Below are positions 13,217 to 23,988 of a stretch of DNA of 64,000 nt, piece after piece. Made by a program: the position numbers and the translations under genes. This DNA is from Epiperipatus broadwayi (Eukaryota; Onychophora; Udeonychophora; Euonychophora; Peripatidae), in the NCBI GenBank assembly GCA_028023455.1, contig JAQFVV010006294.1, forward strand, positions 3,563,001 through 3,627,000. Direction: 5' to 3'. Every line of letters begins with the position of its first letter. Positions within the stretch are counted from its first letter, which is position 1. The notes under the pieces were generated by a model that worked only from the letters and a program-made list of their open reading frames with translations, did not search any database and had not been told where the DNA came from.

Positions 13217-13480
13217 GTAAAATTAAGAGCGTGCTAATAGCTCTAAACAAGCTTTTTTTTTTTTTTATGATAAATGCTACTACAAGAGAAGGCATTCAAA
13301 TCATTTTTATTTTAAATGGTCCCCATCCCCAGACCGGTTTCGACCTATGGGTCTCTTCAGTGAGGAGTTGGGACATTAGATCTAAAAAACCAACTCAGGC
13401 AAAGCATTTATCTAAAAGATAATTGTTAGAAGAAGATCTGAAACTTTTAGACATCTACATGTCTTTAAAGTCAGCTCTCC
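13217..13480 (-). repeat. Inverted arm of family 1 element
   Basis: Reverse complement of the forward arm at 13603-13861 over its whole length, apart from homopolymer length (T tract of 14 here, A tract of 9 there). It carries the minus-strand hammerhead. Confidence 0.92.
13319..13374 (-). ncRNA. Type I hammerhead ribozyme, minus strand (family 1)
   Basis: The reverse complement is identical to the forward hammerhead at 13709-13764: CTGAAGA core, GACC/GGTC stem II, GAAA, ACCGGT stem III and GTC cleavage site. The predicted cut on the minus strand follows the base at 13332. Transcription of this intron from the ankyrin promoter would give the inactive complement. Confidence 0.85.
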
Positions 13481-13708
13481 ATCTGACTTGTTACTATTAC
13501 TATTATTATTTTGCTGTTGTGGCTTTAGCTAAATTAAAGAGCTAAGCTTACTAATATATGGAGTATCTGAATTAAGTTCAGTCCCATATGATTTTTTCAG
13601 TTGGAGAGCTGACTTTAAAGACATGTAGATGTCTAAAAGTTTCAGATCTTCTTCTAACAATTATCTTTTAGATAAATGCTTTGCCTGAGTTGGTTTTTTA
13701 GATCTAAT

Positions 13709-13764
13709 GTCCCAACTCCTCACTGAAGAGACCCATAGGTCGAAACCGGTCTGGGGATGGGGAC
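13709..13764 (+). ncRNA. Type I hammerhead ribozyme, unit 1
   Basis: All conserved parts are present. The core is CTGAAGA (13723-13729). Stem II GACC/GGTC has a CATA loop (13730-13741). GAA is at 13742-13744. The stem III self-complement ACCGGT (13745-13750) precedes the cleavage base C at 13751, giving a GTC site. Stem I pairs TCCTCA with TGGGGA (one T-G wobble). After an internal loop of CAA-type bases it pairs GTCCC with GGGAC. The loop is of the kind that docks on the stem II loop in fast hammerheads. Stem III has no loop, so cleavage would need a dimer, as reported for minimal hammerheads of Penelope-like elements and retrozymes. Confidence 0.9.
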
Positions 13765-14126
13765 CATTTAAAATAAAAATGATTTGAATGCCTTCTCTTG
13801 TAGTAGCATTTATCATAAAAAAAAAGCTTATTTAGAGCTATTAGCACGCTCTTAATTTTACATATTTGTAAGTGCAAGCTATATATAAGTCATGTGACAT
13901 CTGACTTGTTACTATTACTATTATTATTTTGCTGTTGTGGCTTTAGCTAAATTAAAGAGCTAAGCTTACTAATATATGGAGTATCTGAATTAAGTTCAGT
14001 CCCATATGATTTTTTCAGTTGGAGAGCTGACTTTAAAGACATGTAGATGTCTAAAAGTTTCAGATCTTCTTCTAACAATTATCTTTTAGATAAATGCTTT
14101 GCCTGAGTTGGTTTTTTAGATCTAAT

Positions 14127-14182
14127 GTCCCAACTCCTCACTGAAGAGACCCATAGGTCGAAACCGGTCTGGGGATGGGGAC
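14127..14182 (+). ncRNA. Type I hammerhead ribozyme, unit 2
   Basis: Exact repeat of the hammerhead 418 bp upstream, with the predicted cleavage after 14169. With the first copy it bounds a 418-nt monomer (13752-14169) that could be released and circularised. Confidence 0.9.
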
Positions 14183-14325
14183 CATTTAAAATAAAAATGA
14201 TTTGAATGCCTTCTCTTGTAGTAGCATTTATCATAAAAAAAAAAAAAAAAAAGCTTGTTTAGAGCTATTAGCACGCTCTTAATTTTACATATTTGTAAGT
14301 GCAAGCTATATATAAGTCATGTGAC

Positions 14326-15240
14326 ATCTGACTTGTTACTATTACTATCATTTTCATTACTATTACTCTGATACTTCAGATTGAAAAGTTTATACTTCTG
14401 GAGTTAAATCTATGGATATATAGAGAATATATAATGACAAAATTGATCAATTCTCTATTTGTTAATCGCATGCTAGGTTGTGAATTCATATCACACAAGA
14501 AATTTGAAATTTTTATAATATTTTATCAACTTCAAATATCATGTTTTATAAATTTAAAAATAAATTTATTTTTTTAAAAAGTAAAATAATAAAATTATTG
14601 AGATAACTTAAAATAGGAAATTATATATTTATTTTGACTGATTAATATTATTTTATAGATTTGTCTGTATATAAAAGTCACTTAAATAATCTTCAGTAAT
14701 TTTTAAATTTAGATTATAATACGGTTTCAAAATATTTATGTTAAACTAATACAATAAAATAGTTAGCCACAATGCACATTCACTTTTTGTATTAATATAT
14801 TACAAACATCTTCATTTATTTTGCAGTTCAGTTCAAAAATAAACATTTACACAAACACATTTTTAACAAATATTTATTAGGATTTAATCTAATTTTCTGT
14901 TTAATCAGTAGTTCACCAATAAGAAGTTTTATTTCTATGTGTGGACATTAGTTTACATACTAAGCATATTATTTGTAGTGTGTGCTATGAAAAGTCTGTC
15001 ATCCATCCACCTCAATCTGACACAAGAGATTATTGCTTATTTGTGTTTGCATCATTTTTATGTGGAAAAAATCTATATTCAGGGGCTTCAAGTTTGTTGC
15101 CAAAATTATCTTGTTTATTTTTTATTTTATTAATAATGTCATTTCAAATTATATTAAAGTTAATTAATTTGCCTTTTTTTAATTAGCTGCATAAATAAAT
15201 ATAAGATTATTATATATGAAGAATACCCTAAGAAGATATA
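14326..15240. other. Intron sequence between two hammerhead elements
   Basis: A short truncated third unit start (14326-14346) runs into TTACTATTAC-type simple repeat and then AT-rich DNA. Two overlapping open frames of 64 and 81 codons at 14939-15186 have no recognisable product and look like chance frames. Confidence 0.5.
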
Positions 15241-15356
15241 AATTTAAAACAAGCAAAACACACTATCCGTATTGCCACACGCAGCAAGCTAGAGTAATCA
15301 ATGGATGCCAGTAGGCTTGTGCATAAAATCCCCTTCTAGTGCCTACTCATCCAATA

Positions 15357-15398
15357 TCCCCAGACTAGTTTCTGGCTTGTGACCTTCATCAGTGAGGA
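15357..15398 (-). ncRNA. Hammerhead, family 2, minus strand
   Basis: Read on the minus strand: TCCTCA, CTGATGA core, a short stem II (GGT/GCC around CACAA, flanked by A and A), GAAA, the self-complementary ACTAGT stem III, GTC, then TGGGGA pairing with TCCTCA. The core is intact. The closing pair of stem II is a mismatch, so activity is doubtful. Confidence 0.65.
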
Positions 15399-15544
15399 GC
15401 CTTGGATCTGAGAGCACTGCACCTAGATCTTAGAATCTAATGCAATCCTCCAGCAGCCATCTTCTATCTCCACTTAACTACAAAACTAGGTGTTTTAAAT
15501 TGAAAACACCTTAATGTTTTCAATCCAAGCCTATTAGCTTATTG

Positions 15545-16311
15545 CAGTGTCCAGCAGCACTCTATTATACGCTGGATTGCAAATATCAATAACACAAATA
15601 TATAATAAATAATGAGGCAGCTCGGCAAGTAGATTTAAATAACGGGAATTTATTACAGTGTTATATATGAGTTAATCACTCTTGTTAATATATACAAACA
15701 TATGACTATTATACACACGCTATATTATATATAAATAAGGGCCAGAAGGCGTAATAAAATAATAATTTGATCTATATAACCTGTTACATAGTTCCTAGGT
15801 TTACTTTGGAACATCCGGAGGTAAACCTCTCCGCAAGGCTAAGTGAAGGAAGGAGCTGGCTGGAGCACCCGAAGAAATGGCACATCTGCCTTTCAGGAGC
15901 TTCACTTAGCAAGTGTCTTGGTTTCAGTTCAATTCTAGATCTATTATTTCTTTCTCCTTGATTGGCCATCCGCTGTCCATGTGGTGGTCATCTCTTTACT
16001 ATTCGATCCCTGATTAGATAATGCCATGACTTTAGAATTGTCTATTTTAAGCAATGGCTTTGTTTACATTATCTAATCCTTCTTGATAAATTACTTCATA
16101 GTTTCTCCTTAATTAAACTATTTAATTAGTCTAATGCGTTATCAAATATTGTGAAATGCCCTTGGCATCTGCGCACATACTTTTAGTTTAGCGTTAATAT
16201 ATCATTTATTACTTACAATACACAATTAGCAATCCGTTTAGTTTTACATTTATAATTATTAACTAGTTATACGTATTTTGTGTATACATACATATACACA
16301 CACATTTAGCA
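15545..16311. mobile_element. Unclassified insertion inside family 2 element, possible LTR
   Basis: This block separates the inverted arm from the forward units and has higher complexity (for example CCGGAGGTAAACCTCTCCGC near 15820). On the minus strand it would end ...GCTGGACA with AATAAA upstream near 15650, as an LTR might. I found no clean target duplication. A 5' CAGTGTCC resembles a hAT terminus, but no partner is seen at the other end. No coding frame is convincing. Confidence 0.3.
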
Positions 16312-16437
16312 ATGTAGTCATATGGGTCTGAAGTCAGTTCAGTACCCATACATTTTGGTGTCCTTGGTTCTTTAATAACCATAGCCACCACTATCCTATT
16401 AGGCAGGATTTAGATGCAGTGCTCTCAGTTCCAAGGC

Positions 16438-16471
16438 TCCTCAGTGATGACGCCAGAAACTAGTCTGGGGA
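16438..16471 (+). ncRNA. Degenerate hammerhead, family 2 forward copy 1
   Basis: TCCTCA is followed by GTGATGA in place of CTGATGA, so C3 has become G. Stem II is shortened to a few bases. GAAAC, ACTAGT and GTC are kept, and TGGGGA still pairs with TCCTCA. The C3 change is expected to inactivate it. Confidence 0.6.
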
Positions 16472-16845
16472 TATTGGATGAGTAGGCACTAGGTGGGGAT
16501 TTTATGCATAAGCCTTCTGGCATCCATTGATTACACTAGCTTGCTGTGTGTGGCAATATGGATAGTGAGTTTTGCCTGTTTTAAAACTGTTATACCCAAG
16601 CATAAGAAGTGGTGGTCATGTGATGTTTATTGGCTTAAAGCCAATCCTGCCTAATAGGATAGTGGTGGCTATGGTTATTAAAGATCCAAGGACATCAAAA
16701 TGTATGGGTACTGAACTGAGTTCAGACCCATAGGTGTTTTTCAATTTAAGACTCATAGTTTTGTAATTAAGTGGAGATAGGGGGTGGCTGCTGGAGGGTT
16801 GCATTAGATCCTATGATCTAGGTGCAGTGCTCTCAGATCCAAGGT

Positions 16846-16887
16846 TCTTCATTGACGAAGGCCACAAGCCAGAAACTAGTCCGGGGA
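16846..16887 (+). ncRNA. Degenerate hammerhead, family 2 forward copy 2
   Basis: Core TTGACGA has T in place of C3. Stem II is GGC/GCC with a CACAA loop, followed by GAAA, ACTAGT and GTC, then CGGGGA. The architecture is kept but the core residue is lost, so it is probably inactive. Confidence 0.6.
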
Positions 16888-17068
16888 TATTGGATGAGTA
16901 GGCACTAGATGGGGATTTTATGCATAAGCCTTCTGGCATCCATTGATTACTTTAGCTTGCTGTGTGTGGCAATACAGATAGTTGAGTTTTGCCTGATTTA
17001 AAACAGTTATACACAAACATAAGAAGTGATGGTCATGTGATGTTTATTGGCTTAAAGCCAATTTATCG

Positions 17069-17642
17069 CTAATCTATTGCTACAAATTTATAATATTTAT
17101 AGTTCATAATAAAATAAATAGTTATGAATTGAGTACAAGAAAATTTACATGTTTGCATGGGTTTTTTTTTTGTGCAATAATTTATATATCAGTCAAGCAT
17201 ATATAGGATCTTCTCCATCCTATCAATTGTAACTAGGACATGGTATTGGAATATATTGAGAGGTTGGTTGACTCCATAGCTAATGGTATCATATCAAATA
17301 TATTGATACAGTTTATGATGGCCTTCATATTTACCAGCTTTGGAACAATTTTTTTTTTTTATCAGGATACAAGAACAGTTCTTATTTTTCTATAAGGCTT
17401 GTAAAATTGATTGACATTTGTATTGCCAACATTCTCAGAAGGATTCAGAGCAACAGAATTATCACATTAATTTGTTCTTGGAAATTTGTAAAATCTGAAA
17501 ACTTTGTTTATCATCTGTATAGTTTTTATGATTGTATATACTATACTATTGTTTAAAATATTTTTTAAAAATGTTACAGTAATCTTTTTTAAATGTGCAT
17601 ACATATGGATACAAGTATCTGTTTTTTGGATTTTTTTAATAG
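17069..17642. other. Intron end before the death-domain exon
   Basis: A moderately complex stretch at about 17160-17460, perhaps an old repeat, then T-rich sequence leading to the acceptor at 17642. No feature recognised. Confidence 0.4.
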
Positions 17643-17849
17643 GAAAGCCAGAAACTATCACAAAAGCTGATTTAAGGCTTTCTGACATAGCAGATCAATT
17701 AGAAAATGATTGGGTTATTCTTGCCTTACAATTAGATATTACAGAATCTGAAATTAATAAAATTAAAAGTGATCATCCTGGAAACAATTCACAGCAGGCC
17801 TTAGCCATGTTGCGACTTTGGCTACAGAGAGCTGGACCAAAAGCAACAG
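17643..17849 (+). CDS. Ank: Ankyrin exon: death domain, first part
   Basis: The exon begins after TTTTTTTAATAG and supplies the last two bases of a Gly codon, in phase with the linker exon. It reads KPETITKADLRLSDIADQLE, then NDWVILALQLDITESEINKI and goes on to ALAMLRLWLQRAGPKATG. This is the ankyrin-type death domain: the LRL-DIA-L helix 1, DW--LA--L helix 2, E---I helix 3, and the conserved ML--WL--AG-KATG helix 5. In ankyrins the domain is cytoplasmic and serves as a regulatory and adaptor module; no enzymatic role is known. The donor CAG|GTAAAG ends in phase 1. The next intron is only 104 bp. Confidence 0.95.
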
Positions 17850-17953
17850 GTAAAGACTTATTTATGTTAATTTCACATCTATATTTATTAAATAAATATT
17901 TATTTATTTAAATTCATTCTTTTTTTATATGTGTACGTATATATATTTATTAG

Positions 17954-18082
17954 GAAATAATTTAGAAAAATCTTTAAGAAAAATTAATCGTGATGATATA
18001 GTCAAAAAATGTATGTTCAATGTGGAGCTGGTAACAGATGATATGGATCGAGCTATCGAAAAAGTTGCCATGGACCAATCAG
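17954..18082 (+). CDS. Ank: Ankyrin exon: death domain, last part
   Basis: A 129-nt exon after TTTATTAG, phase 1 to phase 1. It reads NNLEKSLRKINRDDIVKKCM, then FNVELVTDDMDRAIEKVAM. The L--AL--I-R-DIV segment is the last death-domain helix. The following FNVELVTDD stretch is the conserved extension seen in invertebrate ankyrins. The donor is TCAG|GTAAGA. Introns on both sides are about 0.1 kb, so the death-domain exons form a compact cluster in an otherwise spread-out gene. Confidence 0.93.
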
Positions 18083-18162
18083 GTAAGAAAAAATTATTTA
18101 GAAACTTTTTTTATTGGTTTACTCTTATTATCTTATTACATATATAATTTTAATTGTGTTAG

Positions 18163-18263
18163 GATTTGAAGCTTTTAAAGAAGAACTGGGACCATCTAGG
18201 GATGCTTCTTTAAGACGAGATACCTCATTAGATGTTTCCTATGATGAAGGAGATATGACAAAA
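18163..18263 (+). CDS. Ank: Ankyrin exon: post-death-domain segment
   Basis: The exon starts after GTGTTAG in phase 1 and ends AAA|GTAAGT in phase 0. It encodes FEAFKEELGPSRDASLRRDT followed by SLDVSYDEGDMTK. The EELGPSRDxSLRRDxSLDVS block is a Ser/Arg-rich segment that I recall from arthropod ankyrins just after the death domain. It is likely flexible and could be phosphorylated, but this is inference. The next recognised exon is 13.6 kb downstream. Confidence 0.9.
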
Positions 18264-21240
18264 GTAAGTGATGTAATTAGATTTTTAAAATAATACACTG
18301 TTTACTGAATTTGACAGCAACTTAAGAAGTCAATTATTAATCCAATTAGGGATATCAGATATAGTAAATATCTTTATTAAAAAATAGATGTAAGAAGAAA
18401 TAGTTTTTTATATGTTATTTAGATTTTAAATGCCAATGTGTTAACATTTTATAAGAATTAGAGACCTTGGTGAATAATTATAATGATGAAATTATTATTT
18501 ATTCAAGTAAAAATAAGGAAATATCTTAAGTATTATCAAAATATTCTAAATCTTAAAAGATTAAACTTAGGAAATAAAGCATTTTGGAGATTTGATAAAT
18601 TTTATGACAAACTGAGTTGAATAATATTGATTCAGAAAATTCTTCTTTATCAGAAAAATAAAAAACTTAATTTTTCCATGCCAAATTTCATATGTGATCA
18701 ACTTTTGTATATTAAGTTTTGATTACACTTTTGCTAATATATTGATATAAACACAAAATAAATAAATGAAAAACAAAAGATCCAAGAATTTAATGAGAAC
18801 AAAATAAATATTCATCCAGTCAAATAAATTGAACTTCATTCAACATTATATCAAAAAAATAATAACAATAACATGAAGAAAAAAGTAAAGACTACATTGT
18901 AATTTCTCAGTAATTTAAACAATCTATTTTTTAACAAATTAATTTAGAACTTGTCCCTAACAAATCTAATTTTGAAAAAGTTAGAAGAAGTAATATGATA
19001 GATAAAATACAAAATATCACAACCAAATTTACAAGTATTCTCACAGACCTATATCAAAATAAATCATGACATTCGGTGCTAATATGCAACCAAGTGTATT
19101 GATTATAAGCTAATTGAAGGAGTAGTTGTAATTAGATGAGCAGTTTCATTGTCTAGTCCTCATTTAGCAAAATATTTAGACCTGCTTGAAATACAGAATT
19201 TGCTCATTTTTTGTAAAATTGATTAATGTATAATACAAAAGTTTATCACTTTATATATCTAGAATCTATTATTAAAACATTACTTGTATTGGTGAGAAAG
19301 TATTCATTTATTATTAACACTCGCAAAGCGTATGCACAATTAGCGTGAAAGGCTGATACTGTAAAACATTACTTAGTAAAAACAAAAAAACTTCAATATA
19401 TTTTTAAAAAATGCAGTTGTTTACTGTAGCCTGATATTAGATACATTTCCTGCTTTTGACAATCATTTTTTTTACAATAGGATCATTCCTTTCCAATTTT
19501 ATTATGGAATACAATATTAAATTACAAAATGTCATTGAATAAATATCTCTTAGAATTATATTAAATGAGACGCCCATCATCATCATATTAAAAGATTAAA
19601 AGTCACTTTATTCCAGATGCAATAGAAGTAGTCATGTGTTGTAAATTTGCATATGCAATAAACATTTCAAAATTCTTCATTTGTTGGAGAAAGTCATTTC
19701 CTGCTTGATGCCCAATTATTATAAAAATGTGGCACACGTTGGAGCAATTATTTCTCACAGAGACCCATCTCATGAGAAAATGAATAATCAAAACCAACTT
19801 TCCAAACATAGAATCTTTGAACTGAAAATGAATTTGGCATTAACAATTAACCATTAAAAAACTTCTCAAAAATATAATATAGTTGAAAGAGCCTTGATAG
19901 TTCTAAAGAAGCTATTGAACAAGAATTATTCTCTGGTAATATCAGCATACACTTATTTTATGCTTCAGTTATTTATAGATACACTTTATATAAGAAGTAT
20001 AAATATAAAAGAAAATAAATTTGGTTAAAATTTTTGAAATGTTCAGAATGAAGATCAAATGCTAAGAGAATCTAAGGTAAACATTAACATACCAGTGTTA
20101 GTAACACTTAAATGGTGCATTATACATTATGTCAGTGATTTTTTCTACATAAAAAAGCCACTTGTAAATGTTTGTAAAATAGTTATTAAAGAATCCAATG
20201 ATTCAATCAGTATCCATCACCATAATTGATAGTCATCAATTTATGGAGCATCAATTTTGGACAAGAAAATTAAAAGTAATCAAATAGATTAATTAAAAAC
20301 TAATAAATTATGTTGCTAAAAATAGCATCAATGTTGCTTTAAGATGTAGCCATCAAAAGTTTTTCCAGAAAAAAGGAACAATCAGGAAAATAATATACTA
20401 TTAATAAACTACCAATCTTAGGCTATGATAACCCAGATAATGGCTGGAAACAGAAAGCGAAATTGAGAGATACCATAACTACAAAATTTCTAATTACAAA
20501 GCCTAACACAAAATAAAAATAACCAAAATTCTCAAAAGCTATCCAAATGTCATAGAAAATGAACTCAGTACTACCAATAAATTATTCAACTATAATAATA
20601 CTCAATTGTCATAAGTTTAAGCACTAGAAGTGATATAACTGATTTTTTTATCCATCAATTTTGAACTCTATAGAGTTAGCCACTCTGTCACTGCATAAAT
20701 TGCAATGCTTTAGACTGAATTATTAATAAATTCTTAAATTAGTATAAATCTACCAAATATTTTCTTATTTTTAATCGTCTTCTTCAGTGTTATAACTAAC
20801 AATATATTGCCTTAATATTTTTATAAAGAACAATTTTGAGCAAAACCCTTTAAATACATATTATAAGTTTTTGAATCTTTAACATATATTTAAAGGTACT
20901 CATATATAATACAGTGTAAGTAAATATATATACAGTATATATAAATTACATCACTACAGTCCTTATCAAGGCAACATTGTAATCAGGCAATAAATGGCAA
21001 ATATAAATATGTACCAATTTTAATTTTTTTTATCCTTGCTGTACTCCAGCTTTGTATTTTAAAATTTCTTCTTAGAATTTGTATACCATAAATAGTTTTA
21101 ATCATAAATATAGATTGCATGCATATGTAAATATGAAATATAAACACACACAATAAATATATTTCCTATGAATTTTAACTATTGATTTATAACAATTTTA
21201 TGTGTATATCTTATTATATAAATTTTTAATTTCTCTATAT

Positions 21241-21490
21241 AATATCTGGTAAAATGAAAATACATAAAAAAAAGATTGTTTTTTTTTTAAAATAATATTT
21301 AGCTTTATTACTGCCTAACATGCTTTCAACATATTTTTACTATATCACATTCATGACATATAGTGGTGTGATTAAATAGTTCTTTATATCAATGTTTAAT
21401 TAACTGTTCCTTTATTCAATTTAATTTAAAATTTAAAGCTAATTATTATTTAGAAACTACCTTTTCTGTATTTTCATTTTACCAGATATT
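21241..21490. repeat. 22-bp inverted repeat pair
   Basis: Bases 21241-21262 (AATATCTGGTAAAATG and on) are the exact reverse complement of 21469-21490. The 206-bp interior is AT-rich. This could be a small MITE; no target duplication was established. Confidence 0.5.
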
Positions 21491-21658
21491 ATGTTGGCTC
21501 AGAAAAGAAGAAAATTAGTAACAATTGAATTTCTCTATAAATAAAAATAATTAAATCAAAATGTAAAATAAATTCTCATTTATATATATAACATCTAATA
21601 ATTGATACTGATTTATACACATATGAAATATTTTGAAATCAACTACTCTTCACACCTG

Positions 21659-21957
21659 TTATAAAATAGAAGCGCACTCTCCCATCAATAAATGTTTTAA
21701 AAGAATAGATGGTCCACCTATGCTTAGAACTTATTCTTTAAATAAATTAATATTTATTGACTGTGCTTAAATTTAGAGCTTGACCTTATTGTAAGCCTGA
21801 TTTTTATATCTGCAAGTGATATACCAAACTCAGGTTCACAATAAAATTAAACTTTAAATTCAAGCATGGTTAATAAATGTGAATAAATTCTAAGCATAAA
21901 TGGGTAATGTATCCTTTTAAAACATTTATTGTAAGGAGAGTGAGTGTTTATTTTATA
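21659..21957. repeat. Fold-back MITE-like element
   Basis: Arms of about 75 bp: the left starts ATAAAATAGAAGCGCACTCTCC and the right ends GGAGAGTGAGTGTTTATTTTATAG. Matches extend inward through AATAAATGTTTTAAAAG and its complement to CCTATGCTTAGAA versus TTCTAAGCATA. The arms are imperfect, so the insertion is old. Confidence 0.65.
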
Positions 21958-23908
21958 GCGCATGTATGAACAGTAGTTGACTTTTACAATATTTTATATA
22001 TCTATATACTCATATAGTTATTTACATCATTTCATTGATAAGAATAATAGATTTCTCTCCTTCAATCTCCATGTTTAGCATTAGAGAGCATTGCAAAATG
22101 TATCCTATCTAGATTAGACATATCAAAGTTTTTATCCATCTCAGTCTAATAAATGTTATTCAGAAAAACAGAGAATTAATGCAGAAAGATCATCAGTAAA
22201 ATAAGTGTTTAAAATAATATTTTATGTTTCTAACTCCTTAAAACATTTGAATTCAAATTTAAAAATTCTTTACATATTTCAATTTTGACATTTATATATT
22301 ACAGGAGAAAATAGCTAAATTTGTATATTTCATCATCTTGTATAATATCTCTACAAACTTGTGGATTTCATTTAAGTAAAATAATGATATACAATTGATG
22401 ATGAATTATATTGAATCATTCATTGTCATGCTTAAACAATCTTCTTTTGCTTGAGTCATATTTAGTTGGAATGTCATATTAATTGTGTTGCCAATTCCTT
22501 AATGTCTTGAATTAGTGTAATTGCTATTTGCCTTGCAAACCTCCATCTACTGATTTTATATTTTTCCCTCAGTGATTACTCATTAGATTGATCCTGAGAT
22601 GAAAATATTATGAAAATTTATTAGCTTTAAATCTTTTGCCATAACTTTGTAATTATACTCCTACAATTAATTTTAAAATATCTGTTAACATTATCCAGGT
22701 TGTGGCATTCATTTTCTTCTAATATTTTTTATCTTTCATTGTCAAATCATCCTTGTTACAATGTGGACTTTTCAATTTCTCTCTTGAGATATCTGTGTTT
22801 GACTTGAACTAACATAAAATGATAAAGAGAATGATAGAAAAAAGGAAATGTGAAAGAATAAGTATCTTAATAAATGATAATATGTGATTGTATTTATTAT
22901 GTTAAAATATACTTTGGTAGATTTTAAGTATCAAAAAGTATAAACTTTTTTGTGTAGTAATAAAATCTTTATATAAAAACTGATAGATTAATGAATAATT
23001 TTATTTCAGTATATAAACATTGAGAGGTGGGTATTTGTTTAAGAATTAATCAGATTTATGTATTATTATTATTGATAATTTTATAGTATCTTTTTTATTG
23101 CATTACAAAATTTTAAAATATATCTTTAATGTACATTAAACAGTAACTAAAATAAAATGTCTTGCAGATATTGGAAATAGTAATATAATTATCTTTTGAT
23201 ATTTTGCCATCTGTTACAAAATTGTATGACATTTCATCACTCCACATTAGCATTTATACACCTTTCTCTGAAACACATGTCATCATCAGTTATCTTTCAA
23301 AAAGTAGACCACTTTAAATGAAAATATTAGTTACAGACATGTTAGTACCACCTAGGCTTAAACAAATTTTCCCAAGTTAAATCAATTTTAAATATTTGTA
23401 CATTTAAAATACATTTGTTTTACTTTTAGGAATATAATAAATAGTTCACTTTTGTTTGAAGCACAAATGACCAGGGTGAAATTGTCTTATTTGATCATAT
23501 TATAAATTATTTATTGATTAGAAGAATGTATAATATCTGGAAAGATTGATTGTTCATGAAATATAACCAACAATGAGATGATGAACTCCTTCATAACAGT
23601 GATGGATGAGTGACTGAATAACTTAAAAACAAAAACAAATAGTCTTCCAGAGAAACACAGTTTATATTATATGAATTGATGTCAATTTTACAGCATCTAA
23701 TTATGATAACACAATAGCGTACTTTTATTGTTGGTTAGACTTTACCTATTTGATTTTTTTTTTTTTTGTAAAAAAAAAAAAAAGTATGTGGCAGATAAAA
23801 TAATATGTTGCTTAGTTAAGAGCTCCAATGACAAGAAGATTTTGGGGAATGCAATTAAGATAAAAAATTTGCCATTTTCCAAAATGTAATTTGGTTTTTA
23901 TCCATAAA

Positions 23909-23988
23909 ACTTATCAATCTTTTTTCTTTTTTAATTATGTTTTACCATATTATCAATCTTTTTCTTTTTTAATTATGTTTTACCATAT
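23909..23988. repeat. Tandem duplication of about 40 bp
   Basis: TATCAATCTTT...TTTTACCATAT occurs twice in direct succession, differing in the length of a T run. Likely slippage or a recent local duplication. Confidence 0.8.

Larger units (their letters stand above)
13217..14325 (+). mobile_element. Hammerhead-bearing tandem/inverted retroelement, family 1 (retrozyme or non-autonomous Penelope type)
   Basis: An inverted arm (13217-13480) is followed by a spacer (13481-13602) and a forward arm (13603-13861). The spacer plus forward arm is then repeated once more head to tail. The repeat junction marker ATCTGACTTG occurs at 13481, 13899 and 14326, giving periods of 418 and 427 bp. The difference is an A tract of 9 versus 18 bases. 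The units are almost identical, so the insertion is recent. Each arm contains a complete type I hammerhead. No protein is encoded. Tandem non-coding units with type I hammerheads fit metazoan retrozymes. The inverted arm fits Penelope-like terminal repeats. The element lies in the ankyrin intron upstream of the death domain. Confidence 0.85.
13481..14325 (+). repeat. Two head-to-tail units of about 418 and 427 bp
   Basis: Unit 1 is 13481-13898 and unit 2 is 13899-14325. A third unit starts at 14326 but diverges after about 20 bases. Apart from the A tract I noticed only a single-base difference (GCTTATTT versus GCTTGTTT). The distance between the two predicted cleavage sites (13751 and 14169) is 418 nt, the expected size of a monomeric RNA. 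Confidence 0.93.
15241..17068 (+). mobile_element. Hammerhead-bearing element, family 2, rearranged and decayed
   Basis: The layout resembles family 1. An inverted arm (about 15241-15540) begins with the reverse complement of the right end (GATAG...TTTTGCCTG). Two forward units follow, each carrying the same block (GCAGTGCTCTCAG, hammerhead remnant, GGATATTGGATGAGTAGGCA, TAGCTTGCTGTGTGTGGCAA). They lie at about 16413-16640 and 16810-17068. A smaller inverted repeat joins 16347-16412 to 16642-16706. The inverted arm and forward units are interrupted by an unrelated insertion (15545-16311). Divergence between copies is clearly larger than in family 1. No coding capacity was seen. Confidence 0.75.

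Noticed and set aside
13231-14304. Open frames over the hammerhead repeat on both strands
   Set aside because: They are the same repeated non-coding sequence read in different orientations; no protein features.
15767-15969. Overlapping open frames on both strands in the family 2 insertion
   Set aside because: Mirror frames over a less AT-rich repeat; no recognisable product.
17467-17688. Minus-strand open frame over the death-domain exon
   Set aside because: Shadow of the exon and its upstream intron.
23215-23330. Minus-strand CTGATGA followed by TGACATG...TCA and GAGAAA, resembling a hammerhead
   Set aside because: The stem would leave two unpaired bases before GAAA, and no stem I or III can be formed. 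I could not fit a hammerhead.
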